A stretch of DNA of 47,218 bases from NCBI GenBank assembly GCA_018398765.1, contig JAHBMJ010002193.1, positions 56,587 through 103,804 of the forward strand. The letters run 5' to 3'. Position numbers and translations under genes: made by a program. The DNA comes from Chromera velia. Taxonomy: Eukaryota; Sar; Chromeraceae. Of this stretch, positions 1 to 11,400 are shown piece after piece (the stretch's first letter is position 1; each line of letters starts with the position of its first letter). The notes under the pieces were generated by a model. It saw only the letters and a program-made list of their open reading frames with translations, was not told the DNA's origin and ran no database searches.

Positions 1-250
1 GAATTGTCTTTCCGGGGCCGAGCTTGGCGTACGTCAGATCTTCCTGTAAACGTCGGACGCAGCCATCCGTGTGGTCTGGGGGGGTGTAATTTTTGTTGAG
101 TACCCTCTCAACTTCGCTTTCCGGGCCATTCCGAGTAAATTTGGATGAAAAAGTGAGGGTGCCGGGGCTCGAACTGACAACCTCGACTACCCCAAAATTC
201 GCTTTGTAGGCCATTCGCACGCTTCGCGTGTGTCAGATAACAAAATTCTC
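1..250. repeat. Dispersed GC-rich repeat copies (CTTTCCGGGGCC / GCGTCAGAT family)
   Basis: Three partial copies of a dispersed repeat are seen, with cores near 9-40, 92-135 and 198-240. Each has CTTTCCGGGCC or a variant, followed at a variable distance by GCGTACGTCAGAT or GCGTGTGTCAGAT. Related sequence recurs at 13033-13165 (mainly reverse orientation), 13251-13290 and 13545-13612. No coding potential was recognised. It could be the end of a small transposon or a promoter-like element. Confidence 0.5.
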
Positions 251-684
251 TCTATATATGTATGGAAGGCAAAGCCTATGGCCGCGTACGCGCGCACGCT
301 GCATCTGCCATATATGCCTGTTGTTCGGATCAATCGATGTATTGTTCAATGTTTGATCATTCCTCAATGCATGGACATTTATCAGACTATCGGTTTATTA
401 TATAAAGGAGCTCCAGCATCTCAATGGAAGTTGTCATCCCTTTCTTCCTTCAGTTGCTGAGGTATGCGATTACTTAAAGTAGGCTGTAAACCCAGTGGCA
501 GTCACTCAGTCTGTCTTTCTCAACAGTCAGATTTGACTCACCATCTAAAGGTCTCTCTTTTCTATCTATAATTTGAAGTCGGTTTGTTCTTTCTCTCAGT
601 TCTCCAATCATTCGTACGAAATGGAGGGGGGAAAGATTCTGAAGTCTCCTGTTGATACTTGCAGACAGACCCTCATGATACCTC
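251..684. other. No recognised feature
   Basis: I see no convincing gene, RNA or repeat here. Open frames are short and unlike any family I know. Confidence 0.5.
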
Positions 685-1265
685 ATGATCAAAGGTTGCC
701 GGTATGAGGGAGATTCCGTTTGTGGAAAGAGAGAAGGAAATAGGGTCTGCACCTATGAAGATGGCACTGTCTACTACGGCCAATGGGCCAATGACCAGAG
801 GCAGGGGTGGGGAGTGGTTGAGTTTGCCGACGGAAGCAGATACGAGGGGCAGTGGGAGAAACATTGTTTCAACGGCTTTGGAAGGAACTCTAGAAGGAAC
901 TGCTATAGTAGTGGTGCAGTGTATCAGGGTAAATGGAGGATCGGTAAGCGGCACGGGACTGGGAGGCAGACATATGTGGACGAGGATGGTGGAGTGGTCG
1001 GGGAGTATGAGGGAGGGTGAGAATATAGCAGGAGACATGGGTGGGGGACTGTCTTCAATCATGCAGGTGGAATCGCCTTCCACTGTGAGTAGTTGTACGG
1101 AGAAAGGTATAGAAGGGCGATATGCATATTCCCCGACGAACTGAGTGGAACACCATCTGATGACAATATACGGTCCATCCACTCCAAAGAAGACATCTAC
1201 ATCGGAAGTGTTACCGGCTCCATCTCCGTGGGTCACCAACTTCCGGAAAGTTCAGGGCCGACAAC
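685..1265 (+). pseudogene. MORN-repeat protein fragment, disrupted
   Basis: The frame starting at 685 reads as successive MORN repeats, with motifs such as YEDGTVYYGQWANDQRQGWG, FADGSRYEGQW and YQGKWRIGKRHGTGRQ. It then hits TGA at 1018-1020 exactly where the next repeat expects Trp (YEGG-stop). The same frame continues with a repeat-like stretch (RRHGWGTVFNHAGG) and meets TAG at 1087-1089, again where Trp is expected, before running open to about 1267. MORN repeats usually act as membrane or scaffold modules. There is no convincing start; an in-frame stop lies at 676-678. Two Trp-to-stop changes, both single G-to-A, argue for a decayed gene or an exon remnant. A recoded stop is less likely because both TGA and TAG are affected. 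Confidence 0.75.
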
Positions 1266-1395
1266 CTAAAATCGGAGTATGTTTTGCGGAGTGTGTCGTT
1301 CCAGAGAGTTCATGAAGGCTTGAAAGACCTAAAAACGGAGTGTGATCACCATCATCGGTGTGTCACGGCCCAAAGACCTAAATACAGAGTGTGTC
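1265..1395 (+). repeat. Short imperfect direct repeats (CCTAAAAACGGAGTGTG-like)
   Basis: The motif CCTAAAATCGGAGTATG and two variants occur at about 1265, 1328 and 1377, spaced 63 and 49 bases apart. No gene is evident. The region looks like degenerated tandem sequence downstream of the MORN fragment. Confidence 0.45.
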
Positions 1396-1640
1396 AAAGA
1401 CACACACCGCGAGTTGTTGACCCACGTCCGTCTCCTCACACAGCAGTAGGACGATGCTGCACTACGGTAACCCCCACTAAATCACTAACAGCAGCAGGAC
1501 TAGCGGACTTCTGGGGTCTTCCGACGTTTCCTCGTATTGTCTCCACGAACAACTGACCAATAAAAGCAACACCAGCTCCTACAGCCCAAGTCCTTCGCTC
1601 CCTTACAGCCTACGCAGCAGGTGTTTGCACAGCAACGGCA

Positions 1641-1925
1641 CAGAGACAGTTCCTCTCGTCGCACGTCAGACTGCCTTCCTGGGTAGTCAAATATGTGTCC
1701 TGATTGCAGAGAGAGGACCTCTCCTTGCACATCAGACTGCCTTCCTGGGTGGCCAAGTGTGTGTCTTGATCGCAGAGACAGCACCTCTCGTTGCATGTAA
1801 GACTACCCGCCTGGGTGCCAAAGTATATCTCCTGATCGCAGAGACATTACATCTCATCGCATTGCCAAGTTAGACTGCCTTTCTGGGTGCCGAAGTATGT
1901 GTCCTGATCGTAAAGATGGTTTTCT
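1641..1925. repeat. 66-bp tandem repeat, about four copies
   Basis: Units begin at 1641, 1707, 1773 and 1839 (period exactly 66), and a last partial unit is lengthened by 6 bases. The period is 22 codons, so several frames stay repetitive. On the minus strand one frame gives a Cys-containing unit (CLCDQDTHLATQEGSL, then TC and ER) interrupted by one stop codon near the 72-bp unit. The minus-strand frame may be a remnant of a cysteine-bearing repeat protein, but I recognise no family and it may be plain satellite DNA. Confidence 0.7.
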
Positions 1926-3100
1926 TCACTGTACGTCAGTCTATCAGGCTGATTAGCGATGTGACACACTGTATCTCTGCAGCATGTGATCGTTTTTTCA
2001 CTCCAGAAGAGCCCTTTTACGCTCCTCTTCGTCACTGGCAGGAGTCATCAGAGTACTTCAAGTCCAAAATTAGGCACCGGTACAGTGTCCCTCCTCCTGT
2101 GAACCGCCCCGTTCCCTCTATCCCCCCTTCGCCCCCCCGTCTCCCAGACTATGGAGACCTCACGGAAAGTCCCCACGGAATCATGCCCCCTACGGAAAGT
2201 CCATGTACGGAGGGCCAGCCGGCCCTCACGGAAAGTCCCAACCCCCTCCAGACCTGTCCCTTCCCTACCCCACCTATCCGATAAGTACTCTCAATACTGT
2301 AAGTACTCTTAATGTGAATGTGTTAGGAATCTGCATACATTTTTTTCTATCGGTCTTACATGGGTGTGAATTTGTATGCTCGCACCTGAGCATGCTTCTC
2401 TTCCCAAAATTTCTGACTTTTCTTTTTCGGGTCGTGATTTTTCTTGTTTTTCTCCTTCGCTTGCCCAATCAGATCTACTCTACTCCCTTCGATCATTTCG
2501 TGTTATAAAAATCTTCTGTATTCTTGTCTTTTTTGCTTTTGTCTATCTTTGTAGGATATGTCCGAGACGGGAAGCATGAGGGACCTCAGATTCTTGAAAC
2601 TATGCGTCATCCCTTAAAGTTCACGTATGCTGCAACACGCCGGACTCATTCCTTCCTCTATGTTTTCCTTCTTTCTCTGGGTCAGTCCGTTAATTTTGTC
2701 ATCCTGCTCTACTTAATTCTTTTACGTGGAATGCCATTCTTTGCATTCCATGCAAATTAACAAAAAGCAGTGGTGTATCACATTCCTTCTTTTTTTATGA
2801 TTGGCGACTTCCGACATTCTTGTGCTTGGACCCTTCTGAAACACAATCCTACATGCGCATGTGGAGGTATATATTGCACGTTACGAGAACTTCAAGTTCA
2901 ACAAGAGAGGATTCGGGAGAGATGCTCAAAGACACGCTGCCGCAGCTGACAGGCAGACGGTCACCTCGGTAGTCAGTCTGTCTGCTCGAGCCTTCCTTTC
3001 ATTCTCTATGTGACTCTTTTCTTTATCTCAAGAGATTGTTTTTTTTTTCTTCGGTAGTCTCTAGCTGGTTTAAAATTTTTGTAGTCTCATCAAGTGTCAC
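1926..3100. other. Intergenic or intronic sequence, no firm gene
   Basis: A Pro/Gly/Tyr-rich open stretch at about 2150-2285 contains ACGGAAAGTCC three times, and a MORN-like dozen residues follows a possible acceptor at 2553. Neither is enough to call a gene. The rest is pyrimidine-rich and featureless. Confidence 0.4.
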
Positions 3101-3112
3101 TCAACAACAAGA

Positions 3113-3455
3113 CGGAAAAGAACACACAAAAAAAGAAGACAGAGAATAAAAGAAACAAAGGGAGGGAGGGAGGAAGGAAGGAAGGAAAGTAGGAAGGGAG
3201 GGAGACAGAAAAAAAACCTCCTTCTGCATGGTACAGGAAGCAATCGACCATTAGCAGGCAATACGACTGAAACAAATGAATCCTGTATTGCACTGTACTT
3301 CTTTCTTTTTTTCTGTCTTTCTTTTTTTTTCTGTCTCTGTGTTCCTTGTTTTCTTTCCTCCTTCCTCCCTCCCTCCGTCTCTTTCTCTCCTCTGAGACTC
3401 TTTATGTGTGTATATATATATGTGTGTTCGCGTATGTACTAGGCGTGCGTGTGTA

Positions 3456-3507
<52 letters not shown>

Positions 3508-4494
3508 TGTCTGTGTATGTGTCTATGTCTGTGTGTCTCTGTATGTGTGTGTCTGTTCATGAAGAAAAGAAGGGAAATTAAGAAGTCATATAGTCTGTCC
3601 ATCTGTTTGTCTCTCAGTCAATCTGCCATGAAGAACATATAGTCTGTCTATCTGTCTGTCTCTTTTATGAAGAAAAGGAGGGAAAGAAACCATATAGTCT
3701 GACTGTCTCTTTCGTCTGTTTTGTTCATGAAGAGAAAGAGGGGAAGAAACCGTATAGTCTGCGATACTCTGTCTGTCTGTCTGCCTGCATGTCTGTCTGT
3801 CTGTCTGTCTCAGACTGTCTGTCTGTCTGTCTGTCTGTCTATGTGTCTGTTAAGGAGGGAGAAGAAGAAACATATAGTCTGTCTGAGTTTTTGTGATGTT
3901 CCTTTCTCTTTATTGCTTTCTTTCTTTTTGTCTATTGACAATGTGTGTGTGTTCATGAAGAAAAAGAGCGAAAAGAAGAAACATGTTTGTCTGTCTGTCT
4001 GTCTGTCTCTCTGTCAAGGAGGGAGAAGAAAAAATATATAGTCTGTCTGAGTTTTTGTAATGTTCCTTTATCTTTGTTGCTTTCTTTCTTTTTGTCTATT
4101 ATGTTTATGAAGAAAAAGAGCAAAAAGAAGAAACATGTTTGTCTGTCTGTCTGTCTGTTTATCTGTCTGTCTTTGTCTATTGTGTTCATGAGGAAAAGGA
4201 GCGAGAAGAAGAAGAAACATACAATCTACCTGTCTGTCTGTCTGTCTGTCTATCTGTCTGTCTGTCTGTCTGTCTGTCTTTGTCTGTTCTGTTCATGAAG
4301 AAAAGGAGCGAGAAGAAGAAGAAACATCCAGTCTACCTGTCTGTCTGTCTGTCTGTCTAAGACTTTGTGTTCATGAAGAAAAGAAGAAGGGAGAAGAAGA
4401 AACATATAGTCTGTCTGTCTTTAAGAAATTTAAAGGAGAGAACAAACAACATAGTCTGCCTTTGAGAGAAAAAGAAGAAAAAAAGAAAAACACA

Positions 4495-4530
<36 letters not shown>

Positions 4531-4631
4531 TTTTTTATCTGTTGTGTTCATAAAGAAAAGGAGGGAGAAGAAGAAGAAACATATAGTCTGTCTGTCTATC
4601 TGTCTATCTGTCTGTCTGTATGTCTATTTAT

Positions 4632-4663
<32 letters not shown>

Positions 4664-4804
4664 TTGTCTGTCTGTCTGTCTGTTTGTTATAAAGAAAAGG
4701 AGCGAGAAGAAGAAGAAATATATAGTCTGTCGCTTTCTTTCTCTTTGTCTGTTGACAATGTGTGTATGAAGAAAAGGAGGGAGAAGAAGAAGAATTATAT
4801 ACTA

Positions 4805-4836
<32 letters not shown>

Positions 4837-4940
4837 AAAGAAAGACGATATAGTCTCTCTGTCTGTCTATGATATAGTCTGTCTGTCTGCCTTTCTGTTT
4901 TTCTGTCACAAAAGGGAAAAAAGAAAAACATAGTCACGAG
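3113..4940. repeat. Composite microsatellite field (GA-rich, TG and CTGT arrays)
   Basis: A purine-rich tract (about 3115-3225) and a (TG)n array (about 3460-3530) lead into about 1.3 kb of (CTGT)n arrays. These alternate with a purine block beginning CATGAAGAAAAGGAG and ending in CATATAGTCTGTC. The blocks recur more than a dozen times with variable spacing, for example near 3590, 3630, 3875, 4405, 4580 and 4720. It is a higher-order satellite made of a unique linker plus an expandable tetranucleotide. Long open frames in it are artefacts of the repeat and are not genes. Confidence 0.9.
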
Positions 4941-5128
4941 GCAATCAGGAAGCAGTCGTTGTAAGTGGAGTAAGTTAAAAACCTTTAAAAAAGACGAAAT
5001 ATAAAAAGCAGTTTCCCTGCTCATGGCCAAGGAATGATGCCGGCCGGTGCTTCTTCTCCGTATGCAGGCCGAAGTGGGATTCTCCTCCGCCTCTGTATCT
5101 GTAGGTAGTGTGGCACTACCGTCTGCAG

Positions 5129-5186
5129 CATCAACTGGACGGGAGAAGAAAGGACAGCATCACAAGGTTGAGGGAAGCCAGAGAAG
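5129..5186 (+). other. Candidate internal exon (unassigned)
   Basis: The stretch is bounded by TCTGCAG and by GTGAGTGAGT, which match the acceptor and reiterated-donor styles of the firm genes in this window. One frame reads HQLDGRRKDSITRLREARE, but I recognise no family. A possible terminal exon lies at 5979-6021 (after TTGCAG, ending in TGA). The two can be joined in only one frame, which encodes no known motif. Treat this as a lead only. Confidence 0.2.
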
Positions 5187-6832
5187 GTGAGTGAGTTGTT
5201 TTAAAAAGCTAGCTTTCATTCACTCTGTCAAGTCAAGATTTGTCTGACTGCTCACTATCAGATGGTGTTGACACAAGGATAGACAACGGGCTACAGGTAT
5301 CTGCACATTTTTCAATCGGCCATACTCCCTGCGGGGTCCTGTTGGCGGATGAGATATTTATGATACGACATCACCCGGAGGGCGTTTTTTGTCTCTCTAT
5401 CTTTCTCTCTGTCTATCTACCTGTCTGTCTTCTCTCTCTCTCTGAAGACAGTCATGCGATGTGCATCCGTAGTCATTCTATCGCTTGTACGGGCTCTTGA
5501 CTGCCTTAATTTGCATTCCGAGACTGTATGGGGTGGCAACTTCAGTGGATGTCTCGAAGTTAGGGGTGGCAGCCTGCAGTATATCTTAGGATGGGGGGGG
5601 AAGTCTCGGTTTGCTTTTTGAGGTCAGGGGTGAACGTGTATACCCCCCGGTCATTAGTCTTGTGCATGCCTAGTTGGCCGTTGACTGAATGGAAAACGGC
5701 AGCGGTCAGGGTGCGCTCAGACACCCGCGTTGCCTGCTTCTGGATGTTACAGATCTGTTGCTGCTTGTTGATTGCATGGCTGGTCGATTAATGTATAGAG
5801 CTGTGGCCCTCTCATTTAATTAAGCTTATAGTTTCTCATTCTGCATAGACTCTTTCTGCTTGAAAGTTCCTTAGTGTCAATGTCCTCTTATTTAAACTCT
5901 TTTCCCACTTGACGCCCTCTCATTCCTTATTTAACTTAAGTTAACTTCTCCCTTCTCTCTTGTGCATCGTTCTTGCAGGTTGAACGGCCAGAAACACTCT
6001 GAGTATGGTGGTCGTTGCTGATTGAAAGAAAGGAGAGGGAGAAGGGGGCAAAAGAAGAAGGGCCTTACAACTCTGTCAATATTAAATCAATTCTTTTTGA
6101 AGTATTCTCATTAATTAATTCTAGTTAGTACGTAAGTTAGTACAAATGAGATCAAGTAACATAATTTAAAATAAAATCTGTCAGTGAGTTAATTAATTTA
6201 AATCAATTATATATTAATCTTTTCACCATATTTTTAGGCGTTTATTCATTAGGCCGATGACAATGATGCACAATGGCGCATTATAATGATGATGAATAAT
6301 TAATTTTGAATAGCAATTAATTTTTAACGAATGCACAAAAGTATTTTTAGATATTTTTTTTTTCTGTTTTTATTTTTTTTTTAAGGGCCGTTTTTTTTTT
6401 TATTTTTTATCATAATAATTTTATATGCATTCGGTTCAGTCTAGAAGTTAATTTAGTTTCGAAACTTAGGCTCTCCGTTTACTCCCAATCTCCATCAGTG
6501 TCCTTTGGTATCGATTAGTAGGTAAGTTTATAAAAATTTTGTATAGCTTCTGCACTACGTGCCTTTTAGTATCTTTCTGTAATATGTCAGTGTGAGGATT
6601 ATTCACCCTTACATACCCTTATACCGCAGCATAGCCTGTAGCATGCCGGGAAGCCAAAGTATAATGAAGCATAATAGCTGTTGCTACTAGTGCTAACTAG
6701 TGCTACTAACACTTCACAAAATTAACCTACGCTTATGCATATGCATTTTGTTTTTTGGGCTACTGGTGTCACTCAATATTTTTTTTTTTGCCCTCATTTT
6801 AATTATTTACTTAAGTTTGTGTTCGTTTCTAG
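5187..6832. other. Intergenic, increasingly AT-rich
   Basis: No recognisable gene is present. From about 6070 to 6600 the sequence is strongly AT-rich with TTAATTAA-type runs and poly-T tracts. This AT-rich block is the flank into which the copia element inserted. Confidence 0.5.
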
Positions 6833-6839
6833 TATTCTT
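6833..6839. repeat. Target-site duplication, left copy (TATTCTT)
   Basis: The seven bases next to the left LTR are identical to those just after the right LTR at 12978-12984. If the two T bases before each LTR's TGTGAG are counted as LTR, the duplication shrinks to the 5 bp (TATTC) usual for Ty1/copia. Confidence 0.8.
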
Positions 6840-7270
6840 TGTGAGAGTAAACACATGCATCCAAGCATGCGCCGAGCGTTCTACGAGCGCGCCAGCCATC
6901 CACGCGAGTGAAGAGTATTGCGAGTTTGAGTGCATTAGCGTCTGACTCCTTGATCGAATAGTGAGGCTGTACAAAGGCTTGGTCTGCTTAGTCGGTTCAT
7001 GATAGAGAGCATCCTCAGATGGCAGTCTAATCAGTTTGTGTATCACGTTTGGAGCGTCGAGGTCCCGCGTATTGGATCGAACGCGCGGTCTTCGTTTAAG
7101 TGAATTCTAGATTGCCGTCTCCTTGAATTTCTCTGTTGTTACTAAATGGATTTTCCTGTCTGGACTGAGGACTGCGACCCGGTAGGTCAGACTTCCTGTT
7201 TAACTGTTTGAACGTTAACCATTTTCGTTACTTGACTGTTCTAGTCTGTTCTAGGTAACGTTTACCGTCA
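6840..7270 (+). repeat. Copia 5' LTR (431 bp)
   Basis: It begins TGTGAGAG and ends GTTTACCGTCA, so the TG...CA ends are intact. It aligns along its whole length with 12521-12977 but lacks 11 bp and 15 bp present there. Confidence 0.93.
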
Positions 7271-7370
7271 CAAATTTGCTGTTCTCAGACGTGGGCACTT
7301 CATTTTTTCCCTTGATTTACATTGATCTGTCTCCTGATTCCTCTTCTATTTTTTCGCTGTTCCTTCCAAC

Positions 7371-8497
7371 ATGGCGAATACATCTGCTGGCAATGCACGC
7401 GGTGCTCCAGGCATACAGACGATCAAGTTGCCTGATCTGTACTAGGTCAATCCTTTCGAGTGCAAGGTCTCGTTTGCGACCGTTCTGTTGTCTAAGGATA
7501 AGAACCTCAAGGCCATCTTCCAGAAGGAGTTTCAGCTCTGGAAAGAATCGCACAAGGCAACCGCCGAGTACATGCTGGCCGCCAAACACGTTTCGGATAA
7601 GGCGGACCAGGTGTCCTTTTGGAAGCTTTCCCTCCTCCGGGGTTTGAGGAAGGACCCTGACCTCGTTCATGAGGTCTCTGTTGCTGTGAGAGAGGGGAAG
7701 GAGTATGCCGATCTCTTGGAGACCGTCTCTGACGTAGCCACCGAGAAGAAAGAGATCGGTGCAAGCTCCTTGCTCTCCGAAGGAATTTGGGGAAGGAGGA
7801 CATTGTGTCTGCCGTCGGTCGCCTGAAAAAGTGCCTTCGAGATGGAGGCAAGGCAGGTTACACTGCGTCCAACAACCTAAAGAAGAGGGCCCTTCAGAAT
7901 GTACTCACCAAGTTTGAGTACACTGATGCCTCGGAGAAGGCCGCCGAAAAGTATGACAAGAAGATCGCTGCGCTGACGTACGATGAGATTCTTCCTTTTA
8001 TTGAGAGGAAGGTAGAGGCGGCAGAGTTTTTTGCAGTGAAAGTCGCCATCAAGGGGCAGGGTTCCCGATCTTCCTCTTCCCATCCCCATCATGAGTATGG
8101 GGCAGCTGCCTCAGGTTTACGTGGGGGGTCTGGAAAAGGGAAAAGGGGGAAGGAAAAGAAAGGAAAGAAGAGGGAGACATTGTTTCAGTCTTCAAGAGAC
8201 AGAGACGGAAATGCAGGTACCGCTGCTGCTTCCAGTCAGGGCGGCTCGAGTTCATCCTCCCGCCCCTGTCCCAACTGCGAGCACCTGAAGCACTACGACG
8301 AGGCAAAGGGTTGCCCCGCCAAGAATGTTAGGTGCTCTGTCCCCGGATGCAATCAGATGGGGCACTATGCTAAGTGCTGTCCGCTAAAGAAACAGAAGCA
8401 GCAGCAGGCAGCAGCTGCAGGGGTAAGGGTGCAGAAAGGGACCATGTTCGAGCTCCGTGAGGTTCCCCAAGGGACTTTCACGGACCAGGATTTTTAA
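7371..8497 (+). pseudogene. gag: Copia gag polyprotein, with stop and frameshift
   Basis: The frame starts at ATG 7371 and is stopped by TAG at 7443-7445 after 24 codons. It resumes in the same frame (KDKNLKAIFQKEFQLWKESH and on) and shifts to the -1 frame near 7785, where the sense continues as GKEDIVSAVGRLKKCL. It ends at TAA 8495-8497. The C-terminal part has a Ser/Lys/Gly-rich linker and then Cys-His clusters: CPNC with following His residues, then CSVPGCNQMGHYAKCC, a zinc knuckle spaced C-x4-C-x4-H-x4-C. This is the nucleic-acid-binding part of a retroelement capsid protein. The pol frame follows in -1 relative to the gag end. Confidence 0.85.
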
Positions 8498-11400
8498 ATG
8501 GCCCCTGGGCCGCCCCCCCCCAGTTCCAGTCCAGCCGCTGGGGGGGGGTAGGGGCCAGTGAGAAGGCTGGCAGTGGGCGTTTCATGAGGGCAACCTTGCG
8601 GAATGCCGAGAAGAGGGGGTGGGAGTTTGGCGGGGAAACGGATGAAGTGAGAGTCGTTACGTCTGTTGAGTCCTTTGTCGGTGTGATGGAGGAAGACGAT
8701 GGAGAGATGATTGCCGATTCTAGGGCCTCGAAGAGTCTCATTCCCCCCTCGTTTGACAGGTATGTTGTTTTGTATGTTGACCAGGCTGTCTCGTTTCGTC
8801 TCGCCTCTGATGCTGCCCTCCTCTCTGTGAGAGGGGTCAAGACATTTCACCTTCCGTTTATTGATGAATGGGGTGGTGTGCGCATCGTTTCTGAGGAAGG
8901 GTGTAGTCACGAGTCAATCGGTCGTCCGTTGTTTGCTTGTGCGAGAAGAAAGTTGTCTCTCCCAGGAGAGGAGAGTTCCTCTGAACCTGGGTGGGTCTGG
9001 TTGAAGGATGTGCATGGGGAGAGGTTTTGTTCTCCTGTTGATCAGACGGGCAATGTTCTAATTCTTCGTCTTGCGAAGGTTGAGGAAGCGGTTGTTGCTG
9101 CCAACGTTTGTCCTTCTGTTTCTCCCTGTCCCCTCCAATAGTCTGCTCTCTCTGGGCAGGCAGAGATTTCTCCTGAGAACAGATCGCACCTTTTGTTTGT
9201 CCTTCACTCCCGTCTCGGTCATGCGACTGGGCAACGTTTGGAGGCCATATTAAAGGAGAAGGGGGTGGAGGTGCAATTTTCTGTGAAAGAGTGCAAAGAG
9301 GTGAGAGATACGTACAAGGCGTGTCGTGTTGTAAACTTTCAGAGGAGAAAGTTGAAGAGAAGAGGTGTAGCAGCGGGGACGCAAAAGCGTTATCGCAAAG
9401 GGGATGAGTCTTCTGTTCATGAGGACGATGAGGAGAAGGAGCCAGAGCTTGCGGGTCCGGGGGGGCAGTTCAACGCCAACATCTACCACGACCTGAAAGA
9501 CATGAAGAGAAAGGGGATCGAGGGGTTTCGTTACGTGTCTGTCATTGTTGATTTGCAAACGCGAAGGAAATCGTTGTGGGCACTGCGGTCAAAAGATTAC
9601 GCAGTGCGTCAGCTGATCTCCTAGACTCGTCGGTGGGAGAAAGCCGGTAAGGGGAAGCCGAAAGTCGTGTACTCAAACAATGGAGTCGAGTTTATTTCTG
9701 ATCTCTACCTCTCGTTTTGTTTGTCAGTTGAGGGGGGGGGGATTGCAACTCAGTTCAGTCCTCCTCTCACTCCCGAAGTGCAGACATTTGTTGAGAGAGT
9801 GAATGACGATTTCTTTTCTCTTTTAAACAAAGTTCTCTTTCAGTGTTCTCTTCCCTTTTATCTCTGGCCTGTCTTTATCCCTAGAATTGCCAATTCTCTA
9901 AATGAGGTTGTTCACGGCTCGACTGGCCTTTCCCCGAATTGTGCTTTTTTTGGTGTACGTTTGGGGGTGCCCCCTGTTGCCCTGGGGAATGTTGTTCACT
10001 TGTCCAATCCCTCTCGCCATCAACGTTTCGTTGCTGGCGGTCCTGTCGAAAAGAGTGAGAGAGCTCTTTTCGGGGGGGTGATCAGTCCACAGTCCGTCTC
10101 TGTATTTAACTTGATTCGGAGAGGGAGACAGTGGAGGCCTCTTTACGTTCACCCCAGCCATATTCAGATGGAGTCGTGGTTAGGGGTGGAGCGTATTGAT
10201 TTTAACAAAGATGACAGAAGCGATGTGGTTGCAGAGAGAGAGACAGATTCTGTTGTGGGGAGAGGATCCGTTTGGGTTAGTTGGGGAGAAGAAGACAACC
10301 GGTCAGATGCAGACAATGCAGAGACTAAGGGTAAAGCGTCTGATGAGGACGTTTCTCATCCGGTCCGTCAGCTCCCTCGTTTTCCCTGAGGCGTTCGCGT
10401 GCCTCGTTTGTAGGGTGTTCTTGCCCGATGGTCAGATGGGGCCCTGTTCCCAAGGCAGATTGTGAGGGAGGGGGAAAAGCAAGTGAAGAGCATCACAGTA
10501 GCACGGTTGAAGCAGAGGGATGATGGAAGTTTCTTTCCTGCCGAGCTGGAGACAGTAAAGCAGAAAGACATTGTGGAGCGGTTCGAGCTCCCCGCTGATG
10601 GACAGCTTCCCCCTGCCGTGCTTAACAGACTTGCTGAGCAGGCACCTCCTGTGCCTGATCCTGTCCCCCTTATCCCTTTAGACGAAGTCCCGGTAGACGT
10701 TGATGTCGTTACCGACCAGGCAGCCGAGGAAGCAAATACCGCCGAGTTCTTTCGGTGGTCTAAGATGTCCAAATCTCAGAGGAGGAATCAGATCTGTGAG
10801 TGCAGAAGGCGAAGAAGAGAGATAAAGGAAGCACGGATTGTAAAAGCCCTCGACACGTACTTTGAGATTGCGTGTGCGGTGATGAAAGGTGAGAGGGCGT
10901 GCAAGTTGCTAGCGAGAGAGAACGATACGAAGGGGCACATTCTTGCCACCGAGGAAGAGATTGCACAGGGTCTCTTCAAAGAGTCCGATTGAAAGGAACT
11001 CGCTCATTGGTGTCTCTGTTCTATATTTGATCTCTCTACACAGATACTGCAGATGGAGAAGGGGGTCAAGGCGATTACCCTTCGGTGGGTGAGGACCTGG
11101 AAGTTGAAGGAGGGAAAGAGGGTTGTAAAGTCTCGTCTTGTAGCAAGAGGGTTCCAAGACTCTCGTAATTGGTCGGTGCTTGAGACCTACTCTGGCACAG
11201 TAGACGCAAGTCTGGCTAGAGTTGCCTTCCTCTGGGCCGTCTTAAAAGGTTTGCAGGCAGCCAAAATAGACGTGTCAACTGCGTTCCTGCAGGTGCCCAT
11301 GAAAGACGTAGTGTGGCTGCGCCTTCCGTCTAACCTCCCTGTAGAGGTCTATCCCGGCCTCTATACTGGCGTCTTTGTTCGCATTCAGAGGGCTGTTTAC

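Noticed and set aside
150..235. tRNA/SINE-like boxes on the minus strand (TGGCCTACAAAG and AGTTCGAGCCC)
   Set aside because: The stems do not pair. The words belong to the dispersed GC-rich repeat; a decayed SINE origin cannot be shown.
1641..1925. CRISPR-like regular spacing
   Set aside because: The units are contiguous tandem repeats without unique spacers, in a eukaryotic genome.
3346..5030. Several open frames of 60-145 codons on both strands
   Set aside because: They translate CTGT, TG and GA repeats ([16 protein letters not shown]) and have no protein signature.
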